The notes under the pieces were generated by a model that had not been told where the DNA came from, ran no database searches, and saw nothing but the letters and a program-made list of their open reading frames with translations. This document shows, piece after piece, positions 16,768-23,989 of a stretch of DNA of 34,572 bases (its first letter is position 1; each line of letters starts with the position of its first letter). Both the position numbers and the translations under genes were made by a program. Location of the stretch: assembly GCA_947259105.1 (NCBI GenBank), contig CAMYKU010000038.1:1-34572 (forward strand), in the 5' to 3' direction. Source of the DNA: an uncultured Alphaproteobacteria bacterium. Lineage in GTDB: Bacteria; Pseudomonadota; Alphaproteobacteria; UBA8366; JADFVY01.

Positions 16768-18519
16768 ATGACCACGCTCCGCACGGAGAAGACCGACGTC
16801 CTGATCATCGGCGCCGGCGGCGCCGGGCTGTTCGCCGCGCTGCATGCCCACGCGGCGAACCCAGATCTCGACATCACTGTCGCGGTCAAGGGGTTGCTCG
16901 GCAAGAGTGGCTGTACGCGCATGGTGCAGGGCGGCTACAACGCCGCCCTCTCGGCCGGCGATTCCATCGAGCGCCATTTCATGGACACCATCGTCGGCGG
17001 CAAGTGGCTGCCGCGCCAGGACCTTGCCTGGCGGCTGGTCAACGGCGCGGTGGAACGGATCCGCGAACTCGAGAACGAACTCGGCTGTTTCTTCGACCGG
17101 AACCCGGACGGCACGCTGCACCAGAAGGCCTTCGCCGGGCAGAGCTTCGACCGCACGGTCCACAAGGGGGACCTCACCGGCATCGAGATCGTCAACCGCC
17201 TCGCCGAGCAGGTCTGGGCGCGGCCCATCCGCCGCATGGAGGAACACCGCGCGCTGGCGCTCATTCCCGCGACGGACGGGGAGGGCGTCGCCGGCGTGCT
17301 GTTCACCGACATGCGGAGCGGCGAATTCGTGCTGGTCAGGGCCAAGGCGGTGCTGATGGGTGCGGGCGGCGGCCCGACTATGTACCGCTACCACACGCCG
17401 TCCGGCGACAAGAGCTGCGATGGCATGGCGATGGCGCTGCGCGCGGGGCTCAGCCTGCGCGATATGGAGATGGTGCAGTTCCATCCGACCGGGCTGCTGG
17501 CCGGGCCGGACACGCGGATGACCGGCACCGTGCTCGAAGAGGGATTGCGCGGCTCCGGCGGCTATCTCCTGAACGGCGCCGGCGACCGCTTCATGTTCGA
17601 CTACCATGAACATGGGGAGCGCGCGACCCGCGACATCGTCAGCCGCGCGATCTACCAGGAGATGCGCGACGGCCGCACCACGCCGCTGGGCGGTGTCTAT
17701 ATCGAGATGAAGCATCTCGGCCGCGAATTCGTGGCCCAGAAATTCAAGGGCATGGTCACCCGCTGCGCCGATTGCGGCTTCGACCTCGCCGGTGGCCGGG
17801 TCGAGGTGGTGCCGACCGCCCATTACATGATGGGCGGCGTCGAGTTCGAGGAGGATTGCAGCACCGCGCTGCCCGGGCTGTTCGTGGCCGGCGAGGATGC
17901 CGGCGGCGTGCACGGGGCCAACCGGCTGGGCGGCAACGGCGTCGCCAATTCCACAGTGTACGGCGGCATCGCCGGCGACGAGATGGCGGTGGCGCTGTCG
18001 GATGGGGGGAGCTTCCGTAATCCCGACATGGCGCTTGTCGAGCGCGCCGTGGCCGCGGCGCTGCGCCCCTTCGGCAGGCGAGCTGACGGCCTGTACGATC
18101 TGCGTGAGCGGCTGGACGATCTGATGTGGGACAAGGTCGGGATCATCCGCGAGGCGGCGGACATGATGGCCGCGTTGACCGAGCTGGACGACATGATGGC
18201 GGCGCTGCAGGAGATCGGCGTGTCTGGTGGCACGCGCGAATTCAACCTGACCTGGCACGACTGGCTGAACCTCGAGAACCTGCTGCTGGTCTCGAAGTGC
18301 ATCGCGGTGGCGGCGCTGGCCCGTGAGGATTCCCGCGGCGCCCATTACCGCAGCGATTTCCCCGAGACCGGCCCGCTGGAGGACTCCGCCTTCACCGCGG
18401 TCTCCATGGCGATCGAAGGCGAAATGAAGCTGGAGATGAAACCGGTCCACTTCACCATCGTCGCGCCCGGCGACTCCCTGATCGAAGGCGAAGCCGGCGC
18501 CCCGCCGGAAATGGCGTAA
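16768..18519 (+). CDS. Fumarate reductase/succinate dehydrogenase-like flavoprotein subunit, divergent
   Basis: A 583-residue FAD protein. Residues 11-30 hold the dinucleotide-binding VLIIGAGGAGLFAAL. Conserved catalytic-region residues are H239 (QFHPTG), R386 (GANRLGGNG) and H352 (TAHYMMGG), near H232, R390 and H355 of E. coli FrdA. Two expected residues differ. The histidine that binds FAD covalently in SdhA/FrdA is absent (GKSGCTRMVQGG, residues 45-56), and the threonine of the TEGxRGEGG motif is E257 in LEEGLRGSGG. FAD is therefore likely non-covalent and the substrate may not be plain succinate or fumarate. It is the last of the four complex genes, followed by a repeat-filled gap and the hydratase genes. 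Confidence 0.9.
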   Translation: MTTLRTEKTDVLIIGAGGAGLFAALHAHAANPDLDITVAVKGLLGKSGCTRMVQGGYNAALSAGDSIERHFMDTIVGGKWLPRQDLAWRLVNGAVERIRELENELGCFFDRNPDGTLHQKAFAGQSFDRTVHKGDLTGIEIVNRLAEQVWARPIRRMEEHRALALIPATDGEGVAGVLFTDMRSGEFVLVRAKAVLMGAGGGPTMYRYHTPSGDKSCDGMAMALRAGLSLRDMEMVQFHPTGLLAGPDTRMTGTVLEEGLRGSGGYLLNGAGDRFMFDYHEHGERATRDIVSRAIYQEMRDGRTTPLGGVYIEMKHLGREFVAQKFKGMVTRCADCGFDLAGGRVEVVPTAHYMMGGVEFEEDCSTALPGLFVAGEDAGGVHGANRLGGNGVANSTVYGGIAGDEMAVALSDGGSFRNPDMALVERAVAAALRPFGRRADGLYDLRERLDDLMWDKVGIIREAADMMAALTELDDMMAALQEIGVSGGTREFNLTWHDWLNLENLLLVSKCIAVAALAREDSRGAHYRSDFPETGPLEDSAFTAVSMAIEGEMKLEMKPVHFTIVAPGDSLIEGEAGAPPEMA

Positions 18520-18528
18520 AGTATGAAC

Positions 18529-18690
18529 CACAGAGACACAGAGACACAGAGGGTACGCAGAGGTTCTGTGAATTCTCTGTGTCTCTGTGTCACTTTGGTG
18601 ACATTACCCACCACCCAACCCTCCCCCACAAAGAGGGAGGGTTGGGTGGTGCGGTCGGAAGAATTCTCTCTCCCCCTTGATGGGGGAGGG
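18529..18690. repeat. Cluster of three inverted repeats between the flavoprotein and hydratase genes
   Basis: Three hairpins lie in tandem within the 237-base gap. The first has 16-base perfect arms at 18536-18551 and 18575-18590 (units of CAGAGACA). The second has 16-base perfect arms at 18610-18625 and 18635-18650 with a nine-base loop (ACCACCCAACCCTCCC pairs with its complement). The third has CTCCCCC at 18670-18676 and GGGGGAG at 18682-18688. Such mosaic palindromes resemble dispersed intergenic repeat elements; they may also act as transcript attenuators or RNA stabilisers. No transposase or gene is present. Confidence 0.8.
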
Positions 18691-18756
18691 TCGGGGTGGG
18701 GGTGACCTTGACGGCAAGGGAAACCGGCGGATGTTCCTGTTGAGGAGGACAACCAT

Positions 18757-19707
18757 ATGATTTCAGCGGAGCGCATCGAGGAGGCGGCGTATGGCGCGAT
18801 GTTCCGCGCCGGCATCGAGATCCCCGAGGATTACGAGACCGGTTTGCGCGAGATCGCGAAGTCGGAAACCGGCGATTTGTCGGCCTTCGTCATCGAGGCG
18901 ATGCTGGAGAACTACGACGCCGCGCGCGAGGACCGCCGCGCGATGTGCGCCGATACCGGCCTGCCGCGCTGGTTCGTGAAGATCGGCAACGAGGCGCGCC
19001 TCGAGGGCGGCTTCGTCGAGCTGGAGCGCCGCCTGCGCCGCGCCACCGCGCGGGCGACCCACGACGTGCCCCTGCGCCCCAACCGGGTGCATCCGCTGAC
19101 GCGCCGCGACCACAACAACAATGTCGGCATCAACGCGCCGGAGGTGGAGTGGAGCTTCGAGCCCGATGCTGACTGGATCGACATCACCACGGTGCACAAG
19201 GGCGGGCTGTTCGGCTCCGACTACCGGATGCTGTTCCCGGCCGACGGCATCGACGGCATCAAGCGCTTCTTCATGGACACGCTGATCGCCTTCGGCAAGC
19301 GCGGCCTCGCCTGCCAGCCGGCGATCGTCGGTGTCGGCCTCGGCGGCTCGAAGGACGTCTGCATGACGCTGGGCAAGCAGGCCGCCTGCCTGCGCATCGT
19401 CGGCGACCGCAACCCGGACCCGGAAGTGGCGAAACTTGAGGAAGAGCTCAAGGCGCTCGGTAACAGTATCGGCATGGGCGCGATGGGCTTCGTTGGCTCC
19501 TCGATGGTGGTCGACTGCCATATCGAGATCGGCGACTGCCACACCGGCGGCATGCCGGCCTCGGTGCACACCTTCTGCCTCGCCTCGCGCCGTGCGGTCG
19601 CGCGCATCCATGCCGACGGGCGGATCGAGACCCGCACCGACCCGAACTGGTTCACCCCCTACATGCGACGGGAGACTGTGGAATGGCGGGAAGCGGAGAC
19701 GGTCTGA
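18757..19707 (+). CDS. Class I fumarate hydratase/tartrate dehydratase-like alpha subunit
   Basis: A 316-residue subunit of the two-part iron-sulfur hydro-lyase family (TtdA/FumA N-terminal type). Candidate cluster cysteines are C64 (MCADTGLP), C186 (ACQPAIVGVGLGG) and C261 (GDCHTGGMP). The motifs HNNNVGINAPEVEW and HKGGLFGSDYRML are also present. With the beta subunit it would add or remove water across a C=C bond of a dicarboxylate such as fumarate or a substituted fumarate. A strong TGAGGAGGA site precedes ATG 18757. The gene follows the reductase operon after the hairpin cluster and overlaps the beta gene by 25 bases. The substrate cannot be deduced. Confidence 0.9.
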   Translation: MISAERIEEAAYGAMFRAGIEIPEDYETGLREIAKSETGDLSAFVIEAMLENYDAAREDRRAMCADTGLPRWFVKIGNEARLEGGFVELERRLRRATARATHDVPLRPNRVHPLTRRDHNNNVGINAPEVEWSFEPDADWIDITTVHKGGLFGSDYRMLFPADGIDGIKRFFMDTLIAFGKRGLACQPAIVGVGLGGSKDVCMTLGKQAACLRIVGDRNPDPEVAKLEEELKALGNSIGMGAMGFVGSSMVVDCHIEIGDCHTGGMPASVHTFCLASRRAVARIHADGRIETRTDPNWFTPYMRRETVEWREAETV

Positions 19708-20363
19708 GGAAGCGGCGCCTTGCGGCGCCGGTCTCGGACGAAGACCTGGCGACGATCTGCTGCGGCGATATCGTCTTCCTGGACGGCGTGATCTATACCG
19801 GGCGCGAGGGCGTCTACCGCAAGGTGGTGGACGAGGGCGCGGAGCCGCCGGTCGATCTGCGGCGCTTGAGCAACGTCAACTTCCACTGCTCGCCGGCGGC
19901 CGCGGTGCAGGACGATGGCAGCTACCGCATCGGCGCGGTGACGGCGACCGCGAGCTTCCGCTTCTCCCGCGCGCTCCCCGCCTGGTTCGCCAAGACCGGC
20001 TGCAAGGTGGTGGTCGGCAAGGGCGGCATGAACCCGAAAGACTACCGCGATACCTTCGTTCCGGCCGGCGCGGTGTACCTGACGACCGTCGGCTACGGCA
20101 CCGGCGCCCTCTTGGGCCGCGGCATCAGGGAGGTCCTCGCCGCGCACTGGATCGAGGAACTCGGCATCGCCCAGGCGATGTGGGTGCTGCGGGTCGAGAA
20201 TTTCGGCCCGCTGATCGTCGAAAGCGATTTGCAGGGCAACAGCCTGTTCGAGCAGCAGAACGCCGCGATCAACGAACGCATCGAAAAGCTCTACGATGGG
20301 CTGAAGACCCCGGCGCTAAGACGGCACGGCGAAACCGACGACAAGACGGAAGAGTTGATCTAG
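19683..20363 (+). CDS. Class I fumarate hydratase/tartrate dehydratase-like beta subunit
   Basis: A 226-residue subunit matching the C-terminal (TtdB/FumA C-terminal) domain. It has the early AGDVVFLDG-like motif here as CCGDIVFLDGVIYTGRE, then LSNVNFHCSPAAA, and VVVGKGGMNPKDYRDTF, which carries substrate-contacting residues. Further on come TTVGYGTGALLGRGI and a C-terminal helix rich in charge. Length is normal. ATG 19683 lies inside the end of the alpha gene, so the two are translationally coupled. A second, truncated copy of its last 54 codons lies beyond the SDR gene at 21196-21360. Confidence 0.9.
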   Translation: MAGSGDGLRKRRLAAPVSDEDLATICCGDIVFLDGVIYTGREGVYRKVVDEGAEPPVDLRRLSNVNFHCSPAAAVQDDGSYRIGAVTATASFRFSRALPAWFAKTGCKVVVGKGGMNPKDYRDTFVPAGAVYLTTVGYGTGALLGRGIREVLAAHWIEELGIAQAMWVLRVENFGPLIVESDLQGNSLFEQQNAAINERIEKLYDGLKTPALRRHGETDDKTEELI

Positions 20364-20415
20364 ATCTCGTCCAGCCGGGCGACCGGCAGACCGATCAACA
20401 TGAGGGAGTAATAAC

Positions 20416-21120
20416 GTGGGCGATCAGCCAGTGGCCATCGTGGTGGGCGGTGGCAGCGGCATGGGGGCGGACGCTGCGCGGACGCTCGCGGGCGACGGAT
20501 ATCGGGTCGCCATACTCTCCTCGTCCGGCAAGGGCGAGGCGCTGGCGCAGGAGCTGGGCGGCTTCGGCGTGACCGGCTCCAACCGTTCGGTGGACGACCT
20601 CGGCCGCCTCGTCGACGGGACGATGGAGCGCTGGGGGCGCATCGACGCGGTGGTCAACAGCGCCGGCCACGGCCCCAAGGGTCCGGTCCTCGGGATCACC
20701 GACGATGAGTGGCATGACGGGATGGAGGTCTACCTGCTGAACGTCGTCCGCATGGCCCGGCTGGCAACGCCGATCATGCAGAAACAGGGTTCGGGCTCGA
20801 TCGTCAACATCTCGACCTATGCCACTTTCGAGCCCGACGCGACGTTTCCCACCTCGGGCGTGTTCCGCGCCGGCCTTGCGGCCTTCACCAAGCTGTTCAG
20901 CGACGCTTACGCCGCCGATAACATCCGGATGAACAACGTCCTGCCGGGCTTCATCGACAGCCTGCCGGAGACCGGGGAGCGGCGCGCGCGGATCCCGATG
21001 GGCCGGTACGGCAGGGCAGGGGAGGTCTCCGATCTCGTCGCCTTCCTGGCATCGGACCGTTCGAGCTATATCACCGGACAGAACATCCGCATCGACGGCG
21101 GGATCACCCGGTCAGTCTGA
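20416..21120 (+). CDS. Short-chain dehydrogenase/reductase-fold protein with altered active site
   Basis: A 234-residue Rossmann-fold protein. The cofactor loop is VVGGGSGMGADAARTLAG near residue 10, followed by the structural VVNSAGHGPKGP. The serine of the catalytic set is present in IVNISTYATF. Where classical SDRs have Tyr-x-x-x-Lys, this protein reads S-G-V-F-R (TSGVFRAGLAAFTK), so both the tyrosine and the lysine are changed. The C-terminus IRIDGGITRSV is typical. A dehydrogenase by the usual mechanism is therefore doubtful; a divergent reductase or binding protein is possible. The start is GTG 20416 after AGGGAG, 52 bases past the hydratase beta gene, and probably in the same operon. 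Confidence 0.87.
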   Translation: MGDQPVAIVVGGGSGMGADAARTLAGDGYRVAILSSSGKGEALAQELGGFGVTGSNRSVDDLGRLVDGTMERWGRIDAVVNSAGHGPKGPVLGITDDEWHDGMEVYLLNVVRMARLATPIMQKQGSGSIVNISTYATFEPDATFPTSGVFRAGLAAFTKLFSDAYAADNIRMNNVLPGFIDSLPETGERRARIPMGRYGRAGEVSDLVAFLASDRSSYITGQNIRIDGGITRSV

Positions 21121-21195
21121 ACAACAGCTTCATCCTCTCCCGGCCCATCGGCCAAACCTGTTGCCCGGCGGGGCCGGTGCGACCGGAAGTCCGGA

Positions 21196-21360
21196 AATTT
21201 CGGCCCGCTGATCGTTGAAAGCGACCTTCCCGGCAACAGCCAGTTCGAGCAGCAGATCGCCGAGATCAACAAGCGCATCGAGACGCTCTACGAGGGCCTG
21301 AAGACCCCGGCCCTGCGTCGGCACGGCGAGACGGACGATAAGACGGAGGAGTTGATTTAG
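21196..21360 (+). pseudogene. Truncated second copy of the hydratase beta-subunit C-terminus
   Basis: This open stretch aligns without gaps to the last 54 codons and stop of the hydratase beta gene (20199-20363): 47 of 54 residues are identical (NFGPLIVESDLPGNSQFEQQ and onward to TEELI and TAG). The many silent changes show it diverged while still under selection, so it is the tail of a former paralogue or a related gene, not a recent copy. No start codon, ribosome site or upstream hydratase sequence precedes it: the 75 bases after the SDR stop show no similarity I can see. Confidence 0.85.
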
Positions 21361-21423
21361 GGTTCGCCACGACAGTGGGGCACCCCTTTCGTCAATTTAA
21401 GCGCCAAAGCGAAGGCCCCTGCG

Positions 21424-22152
21424 CTACGTGTCCTTCTTTTCAAGGTCGATGACGACCCCTTCGTCCTGCATGGCCTTTCTCGCGACTTTCTCGGCATGGG
21501 GTATGTCCAGATTGAGCGACTTGGCCAAGTCCGCAACACCGATGCCGGGCCGTTCACGCGCGAGATCGGCGGCAGTCCATATTAGCGACGGGTCGAGAGG
21601 ATCCATAAAACGCCAGTTGTGCCCCCTTTCGCGGCCACACTGCAGCAGTTTTTCGAAGCTGTCGAAATCCTCGGGCCACCAATGTTCCTTGAGAATCTGC
21701 CCGCCTTCCTTGGGTGACAGGCGTTTCAATAAAACCACATCATTCAGTCGGCTGTCCGCCGCCATGAGCCACCACTGTTCACACTCGGAGCATTGTTGGG
21801 CTGACAACCACCACAAGGCGGGGCCCCGTCTGGCCCGATTTTCGAACGTTCGAAGGACGATGTCGGTGTCTGGCCCCATGCCGATATCGGCAAAATCGGA
21901 GAGCGTGATGCATTCGCACCGAAGATTTGATGCTTCGCGGGCGTGGACCCCAAGAGATTGCCTGATCTCGTAGACCGCGTTTTTGTTTGAATAATCCGTG
22001 GAAACGGTCTCCAGGTAGTACACTTCACCAAGCTGGTCTTCCAGGCCGGTTTCCGAGCAGGCCCATTGCTCGAATTCGGTTGGTCCCATGTCGCCTCGAA
22101 CGAACTTCCAGATGATTTCGAGGCATGGATTACTCTGTTCGGTACGATTCAT
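21424..22152 (-). CDS. Unrecognised 242-residue protein with a CxxC motif
   Basis: A soluble protein without signal peptide or membrane segment. The N-terminal third (EIIWKFVRGDMGPTEFEQW, then YLETVSTDYSNKNAVYEIRQ) looks like a compact helical domain of a kind seen in small immunity-like proteins, but I cannot name it. The middle has RCECITLSDFADIG and QQCSECEQWW, a CxxC pair that could bind zinc. The C-terminus (VADLAKSLNLDIPHAEKVAR) could form a winged helix or helix-turn-helix. It appears less G+C-rich than its neighbours, hinting at acquisition. It lies 20 bases from the convergently oriented end of nothing else on its strand, directly upstream of the M48 gene, but seems a separate unit. 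Confidence 0.7.
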   Translation of the reverse strand: MNRTEQSNPCLEIIWKFVRGDMGPTEFEQWACSETGLEDQLGEVYYLETVSTDYSNKNAVYEIRQSLGVHAREASNLRCECITLSDFADIGMGPDTDIVLRTFENRARRGPALWWLSAQQCSECEQWWLMAADSRLNDVVLLKRLSPKEGGQILKEHWWPEDFDSFEKLLQCGRERGHNWRFMDPLDPSLIWTAADLARERPGIGVADLAKSLNLDIPHAEKVARKAMQDEGVVIDLEKKDT

Positions 22153-22172
22153 GCTTTTCCCGACCCCTTGAT

Positions 22173-23033
22173 CTACTCGCTCGCGCCAAGCGTCATCAGC
22201 ACATCCGGCAACGCCGTCATCTCCCCTTCCGCCGCCCAGCCTCGCGCCTCGGCCATCGCGCCCAGGCCTTCGATGCGCCCGGCGGTGAGCGGGTGGGTGT
22301 TCAGGAATTCCGGGGGCTCGTCGGGGAGCGTCTCTCCGATTTCGTCGAGCAGGATGCGGAAGAAGGCGTCGGCGCCGGCGACGTGGCCGTAGGTCGCGGC
22401 TACGGCGGCTAGGGCGTCGCGGTCGGCGGCGCGCTCGGCTTCGCGGGTGAACTGGCGCAGCAGCAGGGCGTTAGGGCCCCAGATCACGCCCTCCGCCGTT
22501 TCCGGGGACATGCCGGTCACGGTTCCCAATACGAGCTGCACCAGCAGCGTGCCGCCCATATTCGCCGCGACGTCGCGGTTGGCGGCGTGGGCGATTTCGT
22601 GAGCCATCACCATGGCCAGCGCGTTCTCGTCCGGGATGCGCGCGATCAGGCCGCGCAGCACGAAGACATGGCCGCCCAGCGTGGCGAAGGCGTTGATCTC
22701 GTCTTCCTCCAGGTAATGCACGGTGATGCGCAGATCCTCGGGCAGCTCCATGTTCGCCGCCAGCCGGTCGGCGAGCGCCTGCAGCGCGGCTTCGATTTCC
22801 CGGTCGCCCGCTGCGCCCTCCTCCGTCGCCTCGTCCTCGAAGACCGCCGCGGCCATGGCGTTCTCCCAAGACATCGGCATGTAGCGCCCGGCGTAGGAGC
22901 CGATCAGCAGCGCCACCAGCCCCAGCGCCGCGAACAGCCCGGCGGCGCCGGCCGTCAGGACGAACAGGTCGGCGAGCGGGCGGTGCTTGCTGACATTGAT
23001 GCCTTCGGGGACCTTGACGTTCCTTACTTTCAT
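22173..23033 (-). CDS. M48-family membrane-bound zinc metallopeptidase
   Basis: A 286-residue protein with one strong membrane helix (about residues 24-46, VLTAGAAGLFAALGLVALLIG) and a peptidase domain facing the periplasm or cytoplasm. The zinc site H145-E-I-A-H149 is intact, with the third ligand likely E200 in TREAERAADRDAL. The substrate-strand motif INAFATLGGHVFVLRGLI precedes it. Family members (BepA, HtpX, LoiP types) degrade misfolded envelope proteins. ATG 23033 lies four bases past the stop of the YbjQ-like gene, so the three genes 23825-22173 form an operon with two YbjQ-domain proteins first. Confidence 0.92.
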   Translation of the reverse strand: MKVRNVKVPEGINVSKHRPLADLFVLTAGAAGLFAALGLVALLIGSYAGRYMPMSWENAMAAAVFEDEATEEGAAGDREIEAALQALADRLAANMELPEDLRITVHYLEEDEINAFATLGGHVFVLRGLIARIPDENALAMVMAHEIAHAANRDVAANMGGTLLVQLVLGTVTGMSPETAEGVIWGPNALLLRQFTREAERAADRDALAAVAATYGHVAGADAFFRILLDEIGETLPDEPPEFLNTHPLTAGRIEGLGAMAEARGWAAEGEMTALPDVLMTLGASE

Positions 23034-23037
23034 GTGC

Positions 23038-23505
23038 CTATCCCGGCGGGATCACCGCCGTGCCGTAAGCGAGCACTTCGACCGTGCCGACCGCATCCTT
23101 CCGGCCCTTCGAAATCGAGCTGGTCTCGAAACGCATGTTGAAGATCATGGTGGCGCCGAGCTCCCGTGCCTGTTCCTGCATGCGAAGGATGGCCTCGCGC
23201 CGGGCGCGGTCCAGCAGGCTTTCATAGGTGTGGATGCGGCCGCCGAAGATCATGCGCAGCCGCGCCAGGAAGCGCTTGAAATAGTCGACCGAGATGACGA
23301 CGCTGCCGCGCACCAGCGCTGTCGCGGGCGCTGGCGACATCGGCGGCAGGGTCTTGGCGACGATCACGACCATGTCGCCCAGCGCGCCCTCGCGACGGAT
23401 GATTGATTTGTAATGCCGCCGTTCCGCGATGCTGCCCGTGAAGAAAGCCATGATCAGCAAGAGGATGACGAACAGGAATTGCCAGAGTTCGGCAAAGGCT
23501 TCCAT
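23038..23505 (-). CDS. Membrane-anchored YbjQ/DUF74-domain protein
   Basis: A 155-residue protein. It has an N-terminal membrane helix (about residues 7-25, ELWQFLFVILLLIMAFFTG) followed by a YbjQ (heavy-metal-binding, UPF0145) domain: GSVVISVDYFKRFLARLRMI, then YESLLDRARREAILRMQEQA, then GATMIFNMRFETSSIS and VEVLAYGTAVI. This domain usually forms small oligomers of unknown function; metal binding has been proposed only from structure. It is the middle gene of the YbjQ-YbjQ-M48 operon, and only a few bases separate it from each neighbour. Confidence 0.88.
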   Translation of the reverse strand: MEAFAELWQFLFVILLLIMAFFTGSIAERRHYKSIIRREGALGDMVVIVAKTLPPMSPAPATALVRGSVVISVDYFKRFLARLRMIFGGRIHTYESLLDRARREAILRMQEQARELGATMIFNMRFETSSISKGRKDAVGTVEVLAYGTAVIPPG

Positions 23506-23510
23506 GGCCG

Positions 23511-23825
23511 CTACTCCACGATGACGGCGCTGCCGTAGGCGAGGATCTCCGACGCGCCCTGGGTCACGGACGAGGTGCTGAACCGCACGTTGATGACCGC
23601 ATTGGCGCCCTTGGCCGTGGCCTGTTCGATCATGCGCGCGAAGGCCTCGTCGCGCGCCTCGCTCAGCAGTTCGGTGTAGCCCTTCAACTCGCCGCCGACG
23701 ATGTTCTTCAGTCCGGCCATGAGGTCGCGGCCGATATGCTTGGCGCGGACCGTGCTGCCCTGGACGATGCCCAGATGCTCGCGGATGACCCTGTCGGGCA
23801 CGGTTTCCAGTGTCGATGTGATCAT
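23511..23825 (-). CDS. YbjQ/DUF74 (UPF0145) family protein
   Basis: A 104-residue protein consisting of one YbjQ domain: GIVQGSTVRAKHIGRDLMAG, then YTELLSEARDEAFARMIEQA, then GANAVINVRFSTSSVTQGAS and EILAYGSAVIVE at the end. ATG 23825 is chosen because GGAG sits eight bases upstream; ATG 23831 lies too close to that site. It is the first gene of the operon with the membrane-anchored YbjQ protein and the M48 peptidase, and is divergent from the glutathione S-transferase at 23990. The function is not established for the family. Confidence 0.9.
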   Translation of the reverse strand: MITSTLETVPDRVIREHLGIVQGSTVRAKHIGRDLMAGLKNIVGGELKGYTELLSEARDEAFARMIEQATAKGANAVINVRFSTSSVTQGASEILAYGSAVIVE

Positions 23826-23989
23826 GTTCATGTCTCCGGTTGGGTGCGATGATTTGGCGATTCTGCCGACAGCCTGGGGATCATCCGACAAATCATACAA
23901 TGCAAGGTTAATGGATGGCCGCCCTGTCTTGCCCATGTCGCCGCATCATGCGATGAAGAAGCACGGAATCAGCGGGAGAATAATGCAAA

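Noticed and set aside
16711..18531. A 606-codon minus-strand frame
   Set aside because: It is the shadow of the flavoprotein gene, whose FAD motif and active-site residues identify the real frame.
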